Assembly (NCBI GenBank): GCA_004835665.1
Contig: RBKR01000001.1
Span: forward strand, 1,736,001-1,800,000
Direction of reading: 5' to 3'
Length of the DNA stretch: 64,000 bases
Origin: Phoma sp. XZ068
Lineage: Eukaryota; Ascomycota; Dothideomycetes; Pleosporales; Didymellaceae
How positions within the stretch are numbered: the stretch's first letter is position 1; each line of letters begins with the position of its first letter. The translations under genes were made by a program, and so were the position numbers. The notes beneath the pieces are model-generated. The model was not told the origin of the DNA and made no database searches. It worked only from the letters and a program-made list of their open reading frames with translations. Positions 32,905 to 43,837 of this stretch are shown piece after piece.

Positions 32905-34069
32905 CTTTTGCTGTTGAACATCGTCTGCGGGTGTCACACCAGGTGAACACATGGTGGGTCGACTTGACCGTATCACAGTCACGAGCAGAGCTGTTTGGGC
33001 ATTCTCCTCGCTCCTTTTTATTTTACAACGCATCAGATTTTCCTCATAGTGGCTCATCTTGGGTGGTTACTTGGTAGTTGAGGTGGTGTTGCGCTTGAAC
33101 TGCTCGTGCTTGTGAGTGCAGGTGTTCGTCAAATCTTAACGCAAGGCAAGGAACACAAATCCTAGCTCAAATACGTCAACAATACACGTTGACCATTACA
33201 GCATATCGTGCTCATTTATAGTATACCGGTAACTCATCTTCTCGTGTTGGTACGAGGCGCTATTGCGCCGTTGGAAAGAGGTACCTTGGAAGAGCTCGCA
33301 GGTCATATTGGTCCTGGGCTGCATGCGCGAGCACGTGGATGTGGATCGCACCACAATAGATGTATCGAAGTGCCCGCTACGATGCTTGGGATAGTACTTG
33401 CGAAACAATTCATCCCCTGGAAGCCACCATGTAAGGTAGGAAGACGGCTGCACTCAGATGACCTCTGTGGAGCATTCCTGTGGATCGCCACCTTGTAATG
33501 CTCTCGGCTTCAATAGCCGTTGCAATGAAGTCAGACACCACGTGCAGCAGAAATCGTTCGGTTGTACGTTCTTTCAAGAGCGGTTAGCTTCATCGGTAGT
33601 CCGCAATCTACGAGGCTGTCAAGCGAGAGTACTCAATGGGCATCCGTGGACAACAAGGTGTAGGCTAACCAAAACGGCATCAAACCAAGCCTACAGATTG
33701 TAGTAGTATATAGTCTGGAGTTTGTCCGCGAATGTACACACCTCTTGCGACCACAATGTCTCTCTTACCTCGAATTTCGTGTTCCGCGGACCATGCATGG
33801 TTCCGCCAACTAGCGCCTGCCAGTTTGAGCCACTAGCGTAGCACACACCTGCCGCTGCGGGCAATTGATATTTTCTCTATTTGCCTGCTGCCCCTCGTTC
33901 TCTTCTAAACACTCCACTTCGAACGAAATATCTGAAATTTCTCACCTTCGAACTCTCCCTTACCTCGAAACTTACAGTGAGTTGGGACTATTGCGCACCG
34001 GGAGCGCTCAGCCTGCACTTTTGGCGCACCTTTCCTAACATTCCACAGGTTTATACTACTTCACAAACA
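32905..34069. other. Intergenic, promoter and leader of the CCHC protein gene
   Basis: No coding region is supported. The last 100 bases contain a likely 5' UTR intron. The stretch 33871-33970 is pyrimidine-rich, as often seen around start sites of highly expressed fungal genes. Confidence 0.5.
33977..34048 (+). other. Probable 5' UTR intron of the CCHC protein gene
   Basis: GTGAGT donor, CTAAC branch site at 34035-34039 and CCACAG acceptor 21 bp before the start codon; 72 nt, a typical length here. Confidence 0.6.
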
Positions 34070-34920
34070 ATGGATTACCAAGCTCCCGCTCCTGCTGCCG
34101 GTGGCCGTGGCTGCTACAACTGTAAGAATCCCACTTTTGCGTACAAAAACAAAAATTTCGCACGAAAACCCCTCCGCCCCGCAATTGAACGATTTGGCGA
34201 ACTTGGCAGCAAAGTGCTGTGAGTGAGCTCAGTTCGCCACTGCGTGGAACAGAGACATGCCAACACAACTTTTGCGAGCTTGGAAACGTTCAGACACGAA
34301 CGACACAGCTTTTCTCCATTCAGCAACTGCTCAACGAACGCTTTCGACGACACGATAGATGCAGAGCATAAGGCTAACATGATTTAGGCGGCGACAACTC
34401 TCACCGCGCTGCTGAGTGCCCGACCAAGGGTACCCCAACCTGCTACAACTGCGGCGAGAAGGGCCACGTTAGCCGCGAGTGCACCTCTCCCCAGGCCGAG
34501 AAGACCTGCTACCGCTGCGGCGGCACTGGCCACATCAGCCGTGAGTGCACCCAGGCTGGCGGTGCTCCCGGCGGCGGTCGCGCCGGCGGCCAGGAGTGCT
34601 ACAAGTGCGGTCAGCAGGGTCACATTGCCCGCAACTGCTCCCAGGGCGGCGGCTCCTACGGCCAGGGCGGCAGCTTCGGCGGTGCCCGTGGCGGCTTCGG
34701 TGGCCAGGGCGGCTCCTACGGCGGCGGCGCTCGCCAGACCACCTGCTACTCTTGCGGCGGTTTCGGCCACATGAGCCGTGATTGCACCCAGGGCCAGAAG
34801 TGCTACAACTGCGGTGAGGTCGGTCACCTGTCCCGCGACTGCCCCCAGGAGACCTCCTCCGAGCGTGTCTGCTACCGTTGCAAGCAGCCCGGCCACGTCC
34901 AGAGCGCTTGCCCCAACTAA
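34070..34920 (+). CDS. CCHC zinc-knuckle nucleic-acid binding protein (CNBP/Gis2/Byr3 type)
   Basis: Exons 34070..34121 and 34388..34920, 194 residues. The 266 nt intron splits a cysteine codon of the first knuckle. Seven CX2CX4HX4C knuckles follow: CYNCGDNSHRAAEC, CYNCGEKGHVSREC, CYRCGGTGHISREC, CYKCGQQGHIARNC, CYSCGGFGHMSRDC, CYNCGEVGHLSRDC and CYRCKQPGHVQSAC. A Gly-rich RGG-like linker separates the fourth and fifth (GGARGGFGGQGG). Seven knuckles are the usual number for Gis2, Byr3 and CNBP, which bind G-rich single-stranded RNA or DNA and associate with translating ribosomes and stress granules. Strong codon bias towards C-ending codons suggests high expression. Confidence 0.94.
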
Positions 34921-35728
34921 ACGTGTCGACTGAGCCTCGTCGATTACCTTGATCTGGAGTGAGCTTTGATGTAGCCGATCGCGTCCACTGCGATGCGGCT
35001 TGCATGTTCGATTGTTAGAGATTACACCCCCACGATTCACGAGTCATCGACACGATTACGATTTCCTTCTCTGTACATTTTCTCATTCTGCGGCTGGCTG
35101 CCGTTTTTCGACGCTTACACGAAAAGCATATCATCGCCCGGCATGATTGGACTTGGCTCTTTTCTGCATATGACTGAACTTCAAGAGGGTTGGTTACGGA
35201 AAAGTCCTGATTCAGGAAGATTTTGCATTCGGTGGATACAATGTGGGTGGGTAGGAGAGCGGATCCTTCGACAGCGAGCAAGGAATGGGAGTAGTGATGG
35301 TCCTGCGAACGAATACGACTATGAGAAAGGAGGTTTCTGCTGTTTGGTAGACGCGTCTTGGGCTTTCTAGCGGCTGTTGGAAGGTCAAAGATTGCATGTA
35401 CCGGACAGTGGATAGACCTTGCTACGTTCATCCATATTGGATGCCCCAACCACTTGTGTTCCTCTTCTTTGCTGTGATGTTTTAGTACCTCGTCCGTGTA
35501 AGAGATGGCTCTGCTGACTGAATCCTGTCAATGCACCTGTTCTCGAATTGACCTTGAATGGAATGGTGAATGCTAGCGGTTATGCCAAGCTAAGCGGGCG
35601 CTAGTCTGCATTGATCTCACCCGAGCGCATCCAAACAAACGGTCAACACCCTCGACCCCACAACCTTCACGACGCGTCACATAGCATTCAAAGGCGCGCC
35701 TGACTCCACTTGCCTACATTTGACAGAC
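34921..35728. other. Intergenic, 3' of the CCHC gene and mif2 promoter
   Basis: About 800 bp; no coding region is supported. Overlapping short frames on both strands near 35000-35450 show no family features. Confidence 0.5.
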
Positions 35729-37931
35729 ATGGCGCCCCAAAGAAAACGCGACAATCGCGAGAATGCTTTCTTCAATGTCGGTGTACAGGGAAGGTAAATA
35801 AACAAACACTCGAATGCGGTTTGTGCGCAACTAATGGCGTACACAGAAAGACTGGTATCACACTTGAAGAGCGTGCGCGCGATGAACACGGCATTGAGGC
35901 AATCTCAGGCATCTTCTCCTCGCCAGAGAAGTCACCGCCGAAGCGGGGAAGCACGATAACCGGGTCAGAATCGATGGATATACAAGAGAGTGCGTGTCAC
36001 TACTCCGCTCAGCTTGCGCGCATGAATTTGCTGGTACAGAAGGACTGCGCTTACATTCCTTCGCAGGCTCAATTCCGAACATCACCACTTCCAATGCAAT
36101 CCTGCGCAATAACCGTACTCACCTTCCTCCACCGCGATCGCGATCGCCTATGAAAACTGCCCTTGGGTCTTCTCCGCGCCGGCAATCGTCCATGGCACCC
36201 CGCGGTAGCTCGATTGGCCTATCCAGCCCCATACGCGCAACTTCACATCCAGCTGTAGCGAGACGATTAGATTTTGAGGAAGATGAGGATAGCCTACAGG
36301 AGACGCCAGCGCTGAGCGGTTCGGGACAGCGCCGTGGGAAGCGCAACGATATTTATACGCTGGAGCGTTCTCCTAGCCGGCCACGCAGTGCCGTGTTGGA
36401 GGAGAGTGAGTTGCAGGAGGAGATTACAGCCAACAACAATGAAGACGAGGAGCTGCCGGTCATGACTGAGTTTGAAGAAAGCTTTGTTACGCAAATTGGC
36501 GATGACACTGTCACGGGCGCCGATGCAGTCGAATCGCTGATAGAGGAGGAAGCTCAAGTAGAAGAGGAGGTTGTGCGAGATACATTGAAGGAAACAGGAA
36601 AGAGGGGCAGAAAGCGAAAGAGCGACCAAGCAGCGGTCGTGGAAGAGGCCAGTCCCAAACCAACGAAGACGCGGAAACGTGGAGCGGTCACAGCGCAGGC
36701 ACCAGAGCCAATCAAGAGAGGAAAGAAGGCTGCGACCGCGCCTCTCCCTCCTACACGACGCTCAAAACGCGTGTCCGACATCACAGAACAAGAGCCTGGT
36801 GTTCTCGAAGCATCAGCCGTTGATGAATCCACCGTGGTGGATGCGCCCGAACAAACCGAAGAGCCACCTGTGGTTGCAAAACGTCGAGGGCGGCCACCGA
36901 GGGCTCAGAAAGATGCTGGCGTTGAGCCTGTTGCTCCAGCTAAAACGCTGAAGAAGACCGCTGCAAGGGACGCTCCGAAAGAGAACAAAGAACCAGTCTT
37001 CAAGAAACCAACCAAACCTGTTGCAAAGGCGAAGGAGAAGCCAGGACCAAAGGGCAAGGAGAACGCAAAGATAGCGGACAAAGTGTCCAACGACGAAACT
37101 GGAAGGCCGGTGGATGCGTACGGTAATCCTCTTAGCAAGGCGGATATCGAGCAAATGTCTACGACGTCGGTGGGATCACGTTACGGCCGAGGCCGCCACC
37201 TCTCAGTATTCCGCGAGATGGAGCCTGATGCAGTTGCGCGGGTTGGACGAACTGGCAGGCATCGCGTTGCGCCGATCGACTTTTGGAAGAACGACAGAAT
37301 CAATTACAACCATGATGGCAGCATGCAAACGATCGTCAAGGCCCCTTCCCCGGAACCCGTTCAAAGGCCAGCGACGTATCACAAGAAGGGCAAGAAGAAG
37401 ACGCTTGCTGTGATAGAAGAGGAGGTTGAACTCGATCCTTGGGAAGAGGACGACGGCTTCTTGACGGGCAATTACAAGGACTTCGATCCTGCGAATGAGT
37501 TCACATCGCCCGGCCTCGTGGAAGGCGTTCTTGCTTGGTCTGAGAAGGGCATCAAGCCTGAGCCAGTTGGAGATGGTTCTTTCCAGTACGCCAGGATAGG
37601 AGGAAGTGGGACTGCTGGGTTCCTCAACTGGGGCATGATCGAGCTCCGCGCTGATCAAATGAAACGCTCGAAGAATTCGAGAAAGATGCACATGGTTTTC
37701 AATGTTCAGTCAGGTGCCGTCGAAGTCAAAGTTCACGAGAACGAGTTCACGGTGCACAGGGGCGGGATATGGCAGGTTCCTCGAGGTGAGTGAGGCCTAC
37801 AGAATCTGAATTATAAGGCATTTTGCTGACCAAGACCTTCAGGCAACACATACAGCATCAAGAACGTCGGCAGCGGTACGGCTCGCATCTTTTTTGCACA
37901 GGCTCGCGAGATGTTCGCGGACGAAGAATAG
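35729..37931 (+). CDS. mif2: Mif2/CENP-C inner kinetochore protein
   Basis: Exons 35729..35793, 35847..35989, 36067..37785 and 37843..37931, 671 residues; introns of 53, 77 and 57 nt. N-terminal Mif2 block: ENAFFNVGVQGRKTGITLEE. An acidic middle region (about 150-210) is followed by Lys/Arg-rich stretches and an AT-hook-like KRRGRPPRAQ near residue 341. The CENP-C motif RTGRHRVAPIDFWKNDRINY (about 464-483) is the CENP-A nucleosome contact. A C-terminal cupin dimerisation domain carries MVFNVQSGAVEVKVHENEF, WQVPRGNTYSIKNVG and ends ARIFFAQAREMFADEE. It links centromeric nucleosomes to the Mtw1/MIND complex. The last exon completes the cupin, which supports the final join. Confidence 0.95.
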
Positions 37932-40900
37932 TTTATAACCTATCAGTTTTGTGAGGGAGTCAATTTTCGATGTTGAGCTTGCCACGATGAGCGTGGTCGC
38001 ACTTTCACGACATGCATTTGTCCCATTCATGATATCCAACCTTTCGAATGAGATTGTCGCTTCGTACTACTTGTGCCAAAGGTGCCATACTTTACATCTT
38101 ACATCGTCTCCGGACCCTCATTCTCGACTACAGGATTGTAAACACAACTTGCCGAGCCATGCTCTATCCATACACCGACACTCTCCCCAGTTTCATTGCC
38201 GCTTAAAACCCTTTACAACAGCGTCTTCATAGGGTGATTCTGCCGGCGACATGAAACTGTGGTCGGTTCTATGCATATCATGTGCGAACTGAAGCGGGTG
38301 TGGTACAAACAAGTACGCCATCGATGACAACGCTGCAGAAGAATTCGAGATACAGCGACTGCCTGCCGCACAGGAGAACAAGTATCTACATTGGATGCTG
38401 TTGTGCTACCATTGACGAGAATGATATGCGGGCGGGCGTGGAGGCACACTGCTCAGCCCTGCCGTCACCCGCATCCGATGCTGTTCCACCGAGAATCACA
38501 TTCGCTTCAAAATACCGTGATACACATGGCCTGGCTGATTTGATTCTCGTCTCGTCACGCTGGGTGCAAGTTGACAACAAAGCATACTTGACATCCGTCA
38601 TCAATATATGCGTGATCAATCCCACTGCATGCTCCCAGAAACGACAACCCGTCTCAGGCGTTCATGCCTATCGTCGGCACACACTTTTTGTTGGCAGTAT
38701 CACACAACACCTCGCTTACAGCTGACAGCATCAAATGCACCTGTCGTACGCTCTGATCGCAATCTCTGCGTCACAAATGCAGTATCACAGTGCGGAAGCG
38801 GGAGCTCCCATCAAAGGTGTGTTGCACGAGGCTGCAGGCGTATGTGCGTTCCCATGTTGTTTCTGGTGACGAGTACGGGTAGATGCCGCTTCCCCAAGCG
38901 TTGTGTAACATTGATGGGTGCGATCAGTGGTGGAGACTCAACGTAAGCGACTCGATTGGGAAGAGCATGGTGAGTGGCTGGGTAGGCGCGCTGCAGCTTG
39001 CATGTTCGCTTTGTGGCGCGGTTGTCAACAAACATCACACGAACGCTTCCGTGGTCACGTTTTGAGAAGTGTATCGAGTTACTATTCTTGTCACTACCGT
39101 GATGAGCCAGGTCTCCACCATCTACTGCACTCCACTCGTGTGCAGCAACGAGCGCTGAGCGGTGTGGAGGCGGTGTGGATGGCCAGCGGTTCGACACAGA
39201 TATCGTCCGGTGAAGACAGAGGTGGGAAGCGGAATGAAAGGCTTCGGTAAGGCGGTTTCGACAGTTGTTGTATTGCTCGGCGTACTGTGAGTGCAGCCCG
39301 GAGCTAGACATGCACGATCTAGATCTTGTGTGTTGGAGGCGGTTGGGTGGCGAGGTTCACGAGAGGCGGTATAGAGTAAGTACTGGTGGTTGAACAAGCG
39401 GTGTGTGGAGGCGAATTGTTGTCGAATAGATTGCCCCTGGCAAACTTGATGAGAGACACTTTGTCGATGAGAGACACTTTGCAATACAGCCATCAACTAG
39501 TGAAGATGTTGACGCCATTCTGTTCTGTCAGGCAAGCTCACATTTGTGGTTGCGTATGTGGTTAGCTCAAGTGAACACTCGTTCTCACGTGCGAGCATGT
39601 CCGAAACGGCAACAAGGTCCTCTGCGCAACCCTTCACCACACCTGCATGAGCTTGTCATGAACTCTGCATTTAGATTCAGTACTCTCCACACCCGAGTCG
39701 TTCATCGACCGCGGAGGAAAACCAATCCTCGTCAGCTGCCCTGTGTGACCTATAGACTTCAAAATATACGGTGACGATCTCCACACGTACCGGAAAATGC
39801 TCAGCGCCTCTTGCACATCATGTTCGAAATAATACTGTGTACAACCTAGCGTCGGCATTCTCCAGGCGGCCTTGGACGGCGGTCAACCGAGTCATGTCAA
39901 AAAGCAACGGACTGGGTTTCGGCCTTTTCTAGCGGACAATTGGTGTGAACCAACTGCTGTGATCCACCGAACGCATCACTGCCGCGTGGTGTCTTTTCTT
40001 GGGATCCACTAGGTGGATTTGGTATGCTTCAGGATTTGATGCTGGATGTGCCGTTCCGGTGGGCTCAAGGTTGTCTGGCCATGGAAATTCTTGACCGGTC
40101 TGTTTGCCAATATTTCACCAGAGGTGGAACTCGAAGAATTTGACTTCCAGTCTGAGCATCTCTTGTGCCGATGGGGTCGCCCAGTTACTGCATTAAAGCA
40201 GCACGGTTGTTGTTTTGTAGACGAACATAAAAAAGCAAGCTGCGTTACGAGTCTGCGGCGTTGTGCTCGTAATGGTTAGCCTCGCAATGCGAACGGCTCG
40301 ATCGCACGGCCAAGTGGCGTTAGCATTTGAAAGAAATAGCTATGTGATTTCACGAAGTCGTCTTGTTCAAGGCGAACCGCTGCTTCCAAGTCAGGTCAGG
40401 GCACCTACCCTGTCATGCCGGCAGATGACGATCGAAGGCTCGTGGAATAATTTTGACATTCTTCTCCGTTGCTAGCCCGGCGTCAGAGCTCAGTTAGGCC
40501 GGAAGAAAGCTGGAGGGGGTTAGCATCGTGATCCATGGTTCCCAGGCCACCAGGGATAGTTCCTGGTATGTGCTCAGCGGCGATGTTTTGCCCGAGGCAG
40601 CGATCCCGGCAGATCGAAAGGACATTTCAGGGCGAACAGATCCCATCGAATATATGACTCTGCGACAAGGCGGCCTGGCACAAAAGCGTGTGTCAGATGC
40701 CATGATTCGAGTTGGCGAACAGGTGGTGCACGGGAGGACCTTCTTGAAGGAAGTGATCACCGGTGGCAAGGCGTTTGGACCATGCAGGGTTGACATGTTT
40801 GAACATGTTCGCAGCCATGCAACCCCGGGAAAAGGATGCAACCCGGACAAATAGGCCCGGTAAGCACTCGTTCGTGTCAGTCATGTCAGGCATGTTCGCC

Positions 40901-42283
40901 GGTTTCCTGCCAGATCAGCATGAATGTCAATGCCGAACATCTGCCAGAATGAGCATCCGTTAACTGCCGTGAAGAACGACTGGCGAGACCTGCGACATGA
41001 CTTTCTGGATGCATCAAGCGGTCAGTGTCCACCGGAACACGGTGTTGAAGCGAACAAGAAGGAGCAGGGATAATCCCAAAAAACTTCTTGACGCCATAGT
41101 TTCCAGCCTTACAGCCTAACGTTCGAGGGATTGTTCTCGAAGGTGTGCTCGAGTGATTCGATCGTCGCACCATGGTATCGATAGGACCGAGCTGCGAACA
41201 CCGAAAATCTAGGTAATTTCCTTTAGCGGGGCTAGGCGACGAGACGAACTGGTCTGCGCTGTCATGTTTGCATCCGGAAATGGCCAAAGGATGATGAACG
41301 GTTCAGCCAAGTTTATGCAAGAACCAGCGTGACTCACTTGTCCGTGAAGAAGGCAGAATGGCGAGGCGTGTGGCTGTGCGTAAACAGCTCAGCAACACAC
41401 CCTTTTTTGAACCAGGCTCTAAGGTTGACAGCACGACTTGCAGATAGCCACGTAGTCGGTTCTTGACCGACTGAATGCAAGCCTCTTGTTAGTACGTCAT
41501 CACAAGCGATCATCTGGGGTAAACGAGGCGGTCGAGCGAGTCGAAAATGGACCCGTCGTTCACCGCCACGACCAGGGACATGGGATGCTTGACTTTTGGG
41601 CAGCGAGCGTGCAAGTTTTGCGGTGTCAGTAGAGGTGTGCTGGACTCGGAGATGCACGAGATGGTATTCTATGCTCGTATCTATGCGCTGGCGCAGCGCA
41701 ATGCAAGAACCCAGAAATGCTTTGCTACGCTAAAGAAAAGCCGACATGCTTATGCTTGGTTGAAAGGTCAATGTAGGTATCCTCGCCACGCTATGCCGCA
41801 ATCGATTGTGAAAGAATGCTGATGAAGTTGTGGAGTAAGACAGATCCTTGAACCCAAGTCCGAATGTGCAATCGTAACCGCCAAATATGTGTTTAAAACA
41901 TGCAAGAACAGGCGAATGATGATGCTGACCCAAGAAATTCCAACGCTATGATGTTCGAAACGAAACAGTGTAAGATGAAAGGACGACCGAAGCAAAGTGC
42001 AAACCTAACCCACGCTAAATGCCACAATCGTTGCTGGTCGAGAAATGTGTGTGAAACGATCTTGACCCATCTATGCTCCCATAATCTTGTTTTTGTATCG
42101 TTGTGTGTTGTGATGCCCTCAAACGCCCGAATGCTGTGCAGACAAATTGTAGGCGTCCCATACTCCCATCTCTTGTCGCCGCCAGCCCGCGCGCCTATAC
42201 GTAACATGCTATCGTGAGGTACCAGTCGTTGCAGAATGTGGTAAGAGACCATTGCTGCAGGTATTGCCCAAGCGAATGCAGGC
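37932..42283. other. 4.35 kb gap between convergent mif2 and Myb genes
   Basis: No gene can be supported. Many short overlapping frames occur on both strands (for example 40494-40850 and 38811-39311) without conserved motifs or a coherent splice structure. Base composition is not AT-shifted as after heavy RIP, and no terminal repeats, transposase or reverse transcriptase motifs were seen. Contents could be long UTRs, a non-coding RNA or an undetected fast-evolving gene. Confidence 0.5.
39448..39481 (+). repeat. 18 bp tandem duplication
   Basis: gatgagagacactttgtc at 39448-39465 is followed directly by gatgagagacactttg at 39466-39481. Confidence 0.9.
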
Positions 42284-43837
42284 TCAAGGAGCTACATGAA
42301 CAGGTGGCGAAGGCATTGCAGCCGTAACTGGTCGCTCGAACTCACCAGACTCTCTTTTGATACTGCCTGTAGCACTACGTTGTGACTGTCTGTCTGGACT
42401 TCTGCCCCCCTGACTTCGTGTTTCTAGATCCCCTTGAGATGGGCCGGTAGCGCCACCTTCCCACCTTTTCTGATACGGTTCGATGTAGCTGAGGCCTTCT
42501 CTCTTGATATCTGATTGCATGATTGGTGCAGGTGCCGTTCTGGCTCCGCTCACCAGATCTTCCGCGGAAGAAGGGTGGATCTGTGGTAGAGGATGACTGA
42601 GCTGAGGTGGAACACTGGACCTAGATAGTGTATTTGCGCGCCTGCGACTGAACGAGTCATTCCTCCGTCGACCTTGACTCGATCCGCTATCGGTACGTTG
42701 GTGGAAGGAGTGAATTGGGCCTTGTTGGGGTGAAGGGGTCGCCTGGTATTGCTGAGCAGACACTGGGTGAGGATTAGGCATGAGCTGGGCAGCGTTTGCG
42801 GGAGTGAAGCCATGCGAGGTAGGTGTAGGGACAGGCGCAGGTACCGCGGCGTTTTGCGAAGGGGAGCTGTTCGATGTCGCCGATGGGTGAAGCTGGAAGA
42901 CCGGAGCGTTGGCACGCGCGCTCATCTCTTGCTCCCCTAGCTGCCAGTGCATGGACTCGGCTGACCGCCATGGAATGCCCATCTCAGTGGCCACCTTCTG
43001 CCACATTTGATCTTTGAAGCTAGAGCTATGTTAGTAGATGATTAAGAAGTCACGGTATGTACAGCGCATCGGATCGAGAACCCCTTTTGGGGTAAGGGAA
43101 AGCAGTGCAATCTGCACCCTCGAGGCGGAGTGAAAAATGACCAAAATTCCATGGGTTACACGGTGTACGTACCGAGCGTAGAGTCTCGCAAGCTTGTTCT
43201 TCTTTTCCTCGTCCCAGATGGCCCGCTTTTCCAAGTAGTTCTGGTAGCGCAGTCGGCAGGATATCGAGCTCCTTCCAGGAAGGCGTTTTGCAATATCATC
43301 CCACTTCATACCTTGTCCTCGCAGTTCGATGGTAAGGTTGTCCTCTTCAGGCGTCCATTTCGATTGTTTCTTAGCAGGACTCTCGTCAGGGAGGGGAGTT
43401 TGAGAAGCTTGTCGCTTGATAACCTGGTGGGGAGGCGATCGGTTCGAGCCTGGTGGGCCGTGATGGACGTGACCTGGGCCGGGAGGACCAGTGTATAAAG
43501 GGCGAAACTGAGGATGGGACGAGGGATCTGGGTGTCGCTGGAGCTCGGAGATAGCTGGAAGAACAGGCCCGCCTAGCATTGCACCAGACACAGATGGTGC
43601 TGAGGTTGGTGCTTGGGCTGGATAGCCTGGGTTGGGACCGTAAGGCGACAACGTCGCATATGAGGGTGATCCGTTGACATATGCGGGCGATGCTCCATGT
43701 GCGGGAGAAGTGGTATAAGCTGAAGGGGCTGTGGTGTATGTTCTCGCCGCGGTTGAGGTGGAAGCTACTGAAGCTGAGCTCTTCTTACTCGCCGGCGATT
43801 CGGAACCACGGGGCTCGAGGAGGAGATTGATATCCAT
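42284..43837 (-). CDS. Myb/SANT-domain transcription factor
   Basis: Complement of 43173..43837 joined to 42284..43019, 466 residues. The 153 nt phase 2 intron has donor GTACGT; the join restores KLARLYAR-FKDQMWQKVA. A Ser/Thr/Tyr/Pro-rich N-terminus contains YTTAPSAYTTSP and YATLSPYGPNPGY. One clear Myb repeat lies at about 158-203 (KWTPEEDNLTIELRGQGMKW, then DDIAKRLPGRSSISCRLRYQ). It is followed by a second, degenerate half (MWQKVATEMGIPWRSAESMHW) and a long Ser/Pro/Gln-rich tail. Nuclear sequence-specific DNA binding is expected. It resembles a fungal Myb group distinct from FlbD; target genes are unknown. Unusually large gaps on both sides would fit a developmentally regulated gene with extended control regions, which is inference. 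Confidence 0.82.

Noticed and set aside
39122..39496. Minus-strand frame with LQSVSHRQSVSHQ repeat
   Set aside because: The repeat comes from an 18 bp tandem duplication in non-coding DNA; the rest is random-looking.
40494..40854. Opposed 108- and 118-codon frames in the large gap
   Set aside because: No domain, signal peptide or splice structure; each mirrors the other as a shadow.
37932..42283. Centromere or RIP-degraded transposon in the large gap
   Set aside because: The sequence is not AT-rich, has no terminal repeats or polymerase motifs, and nearby kinetochore genes are not evidence for a centromere.
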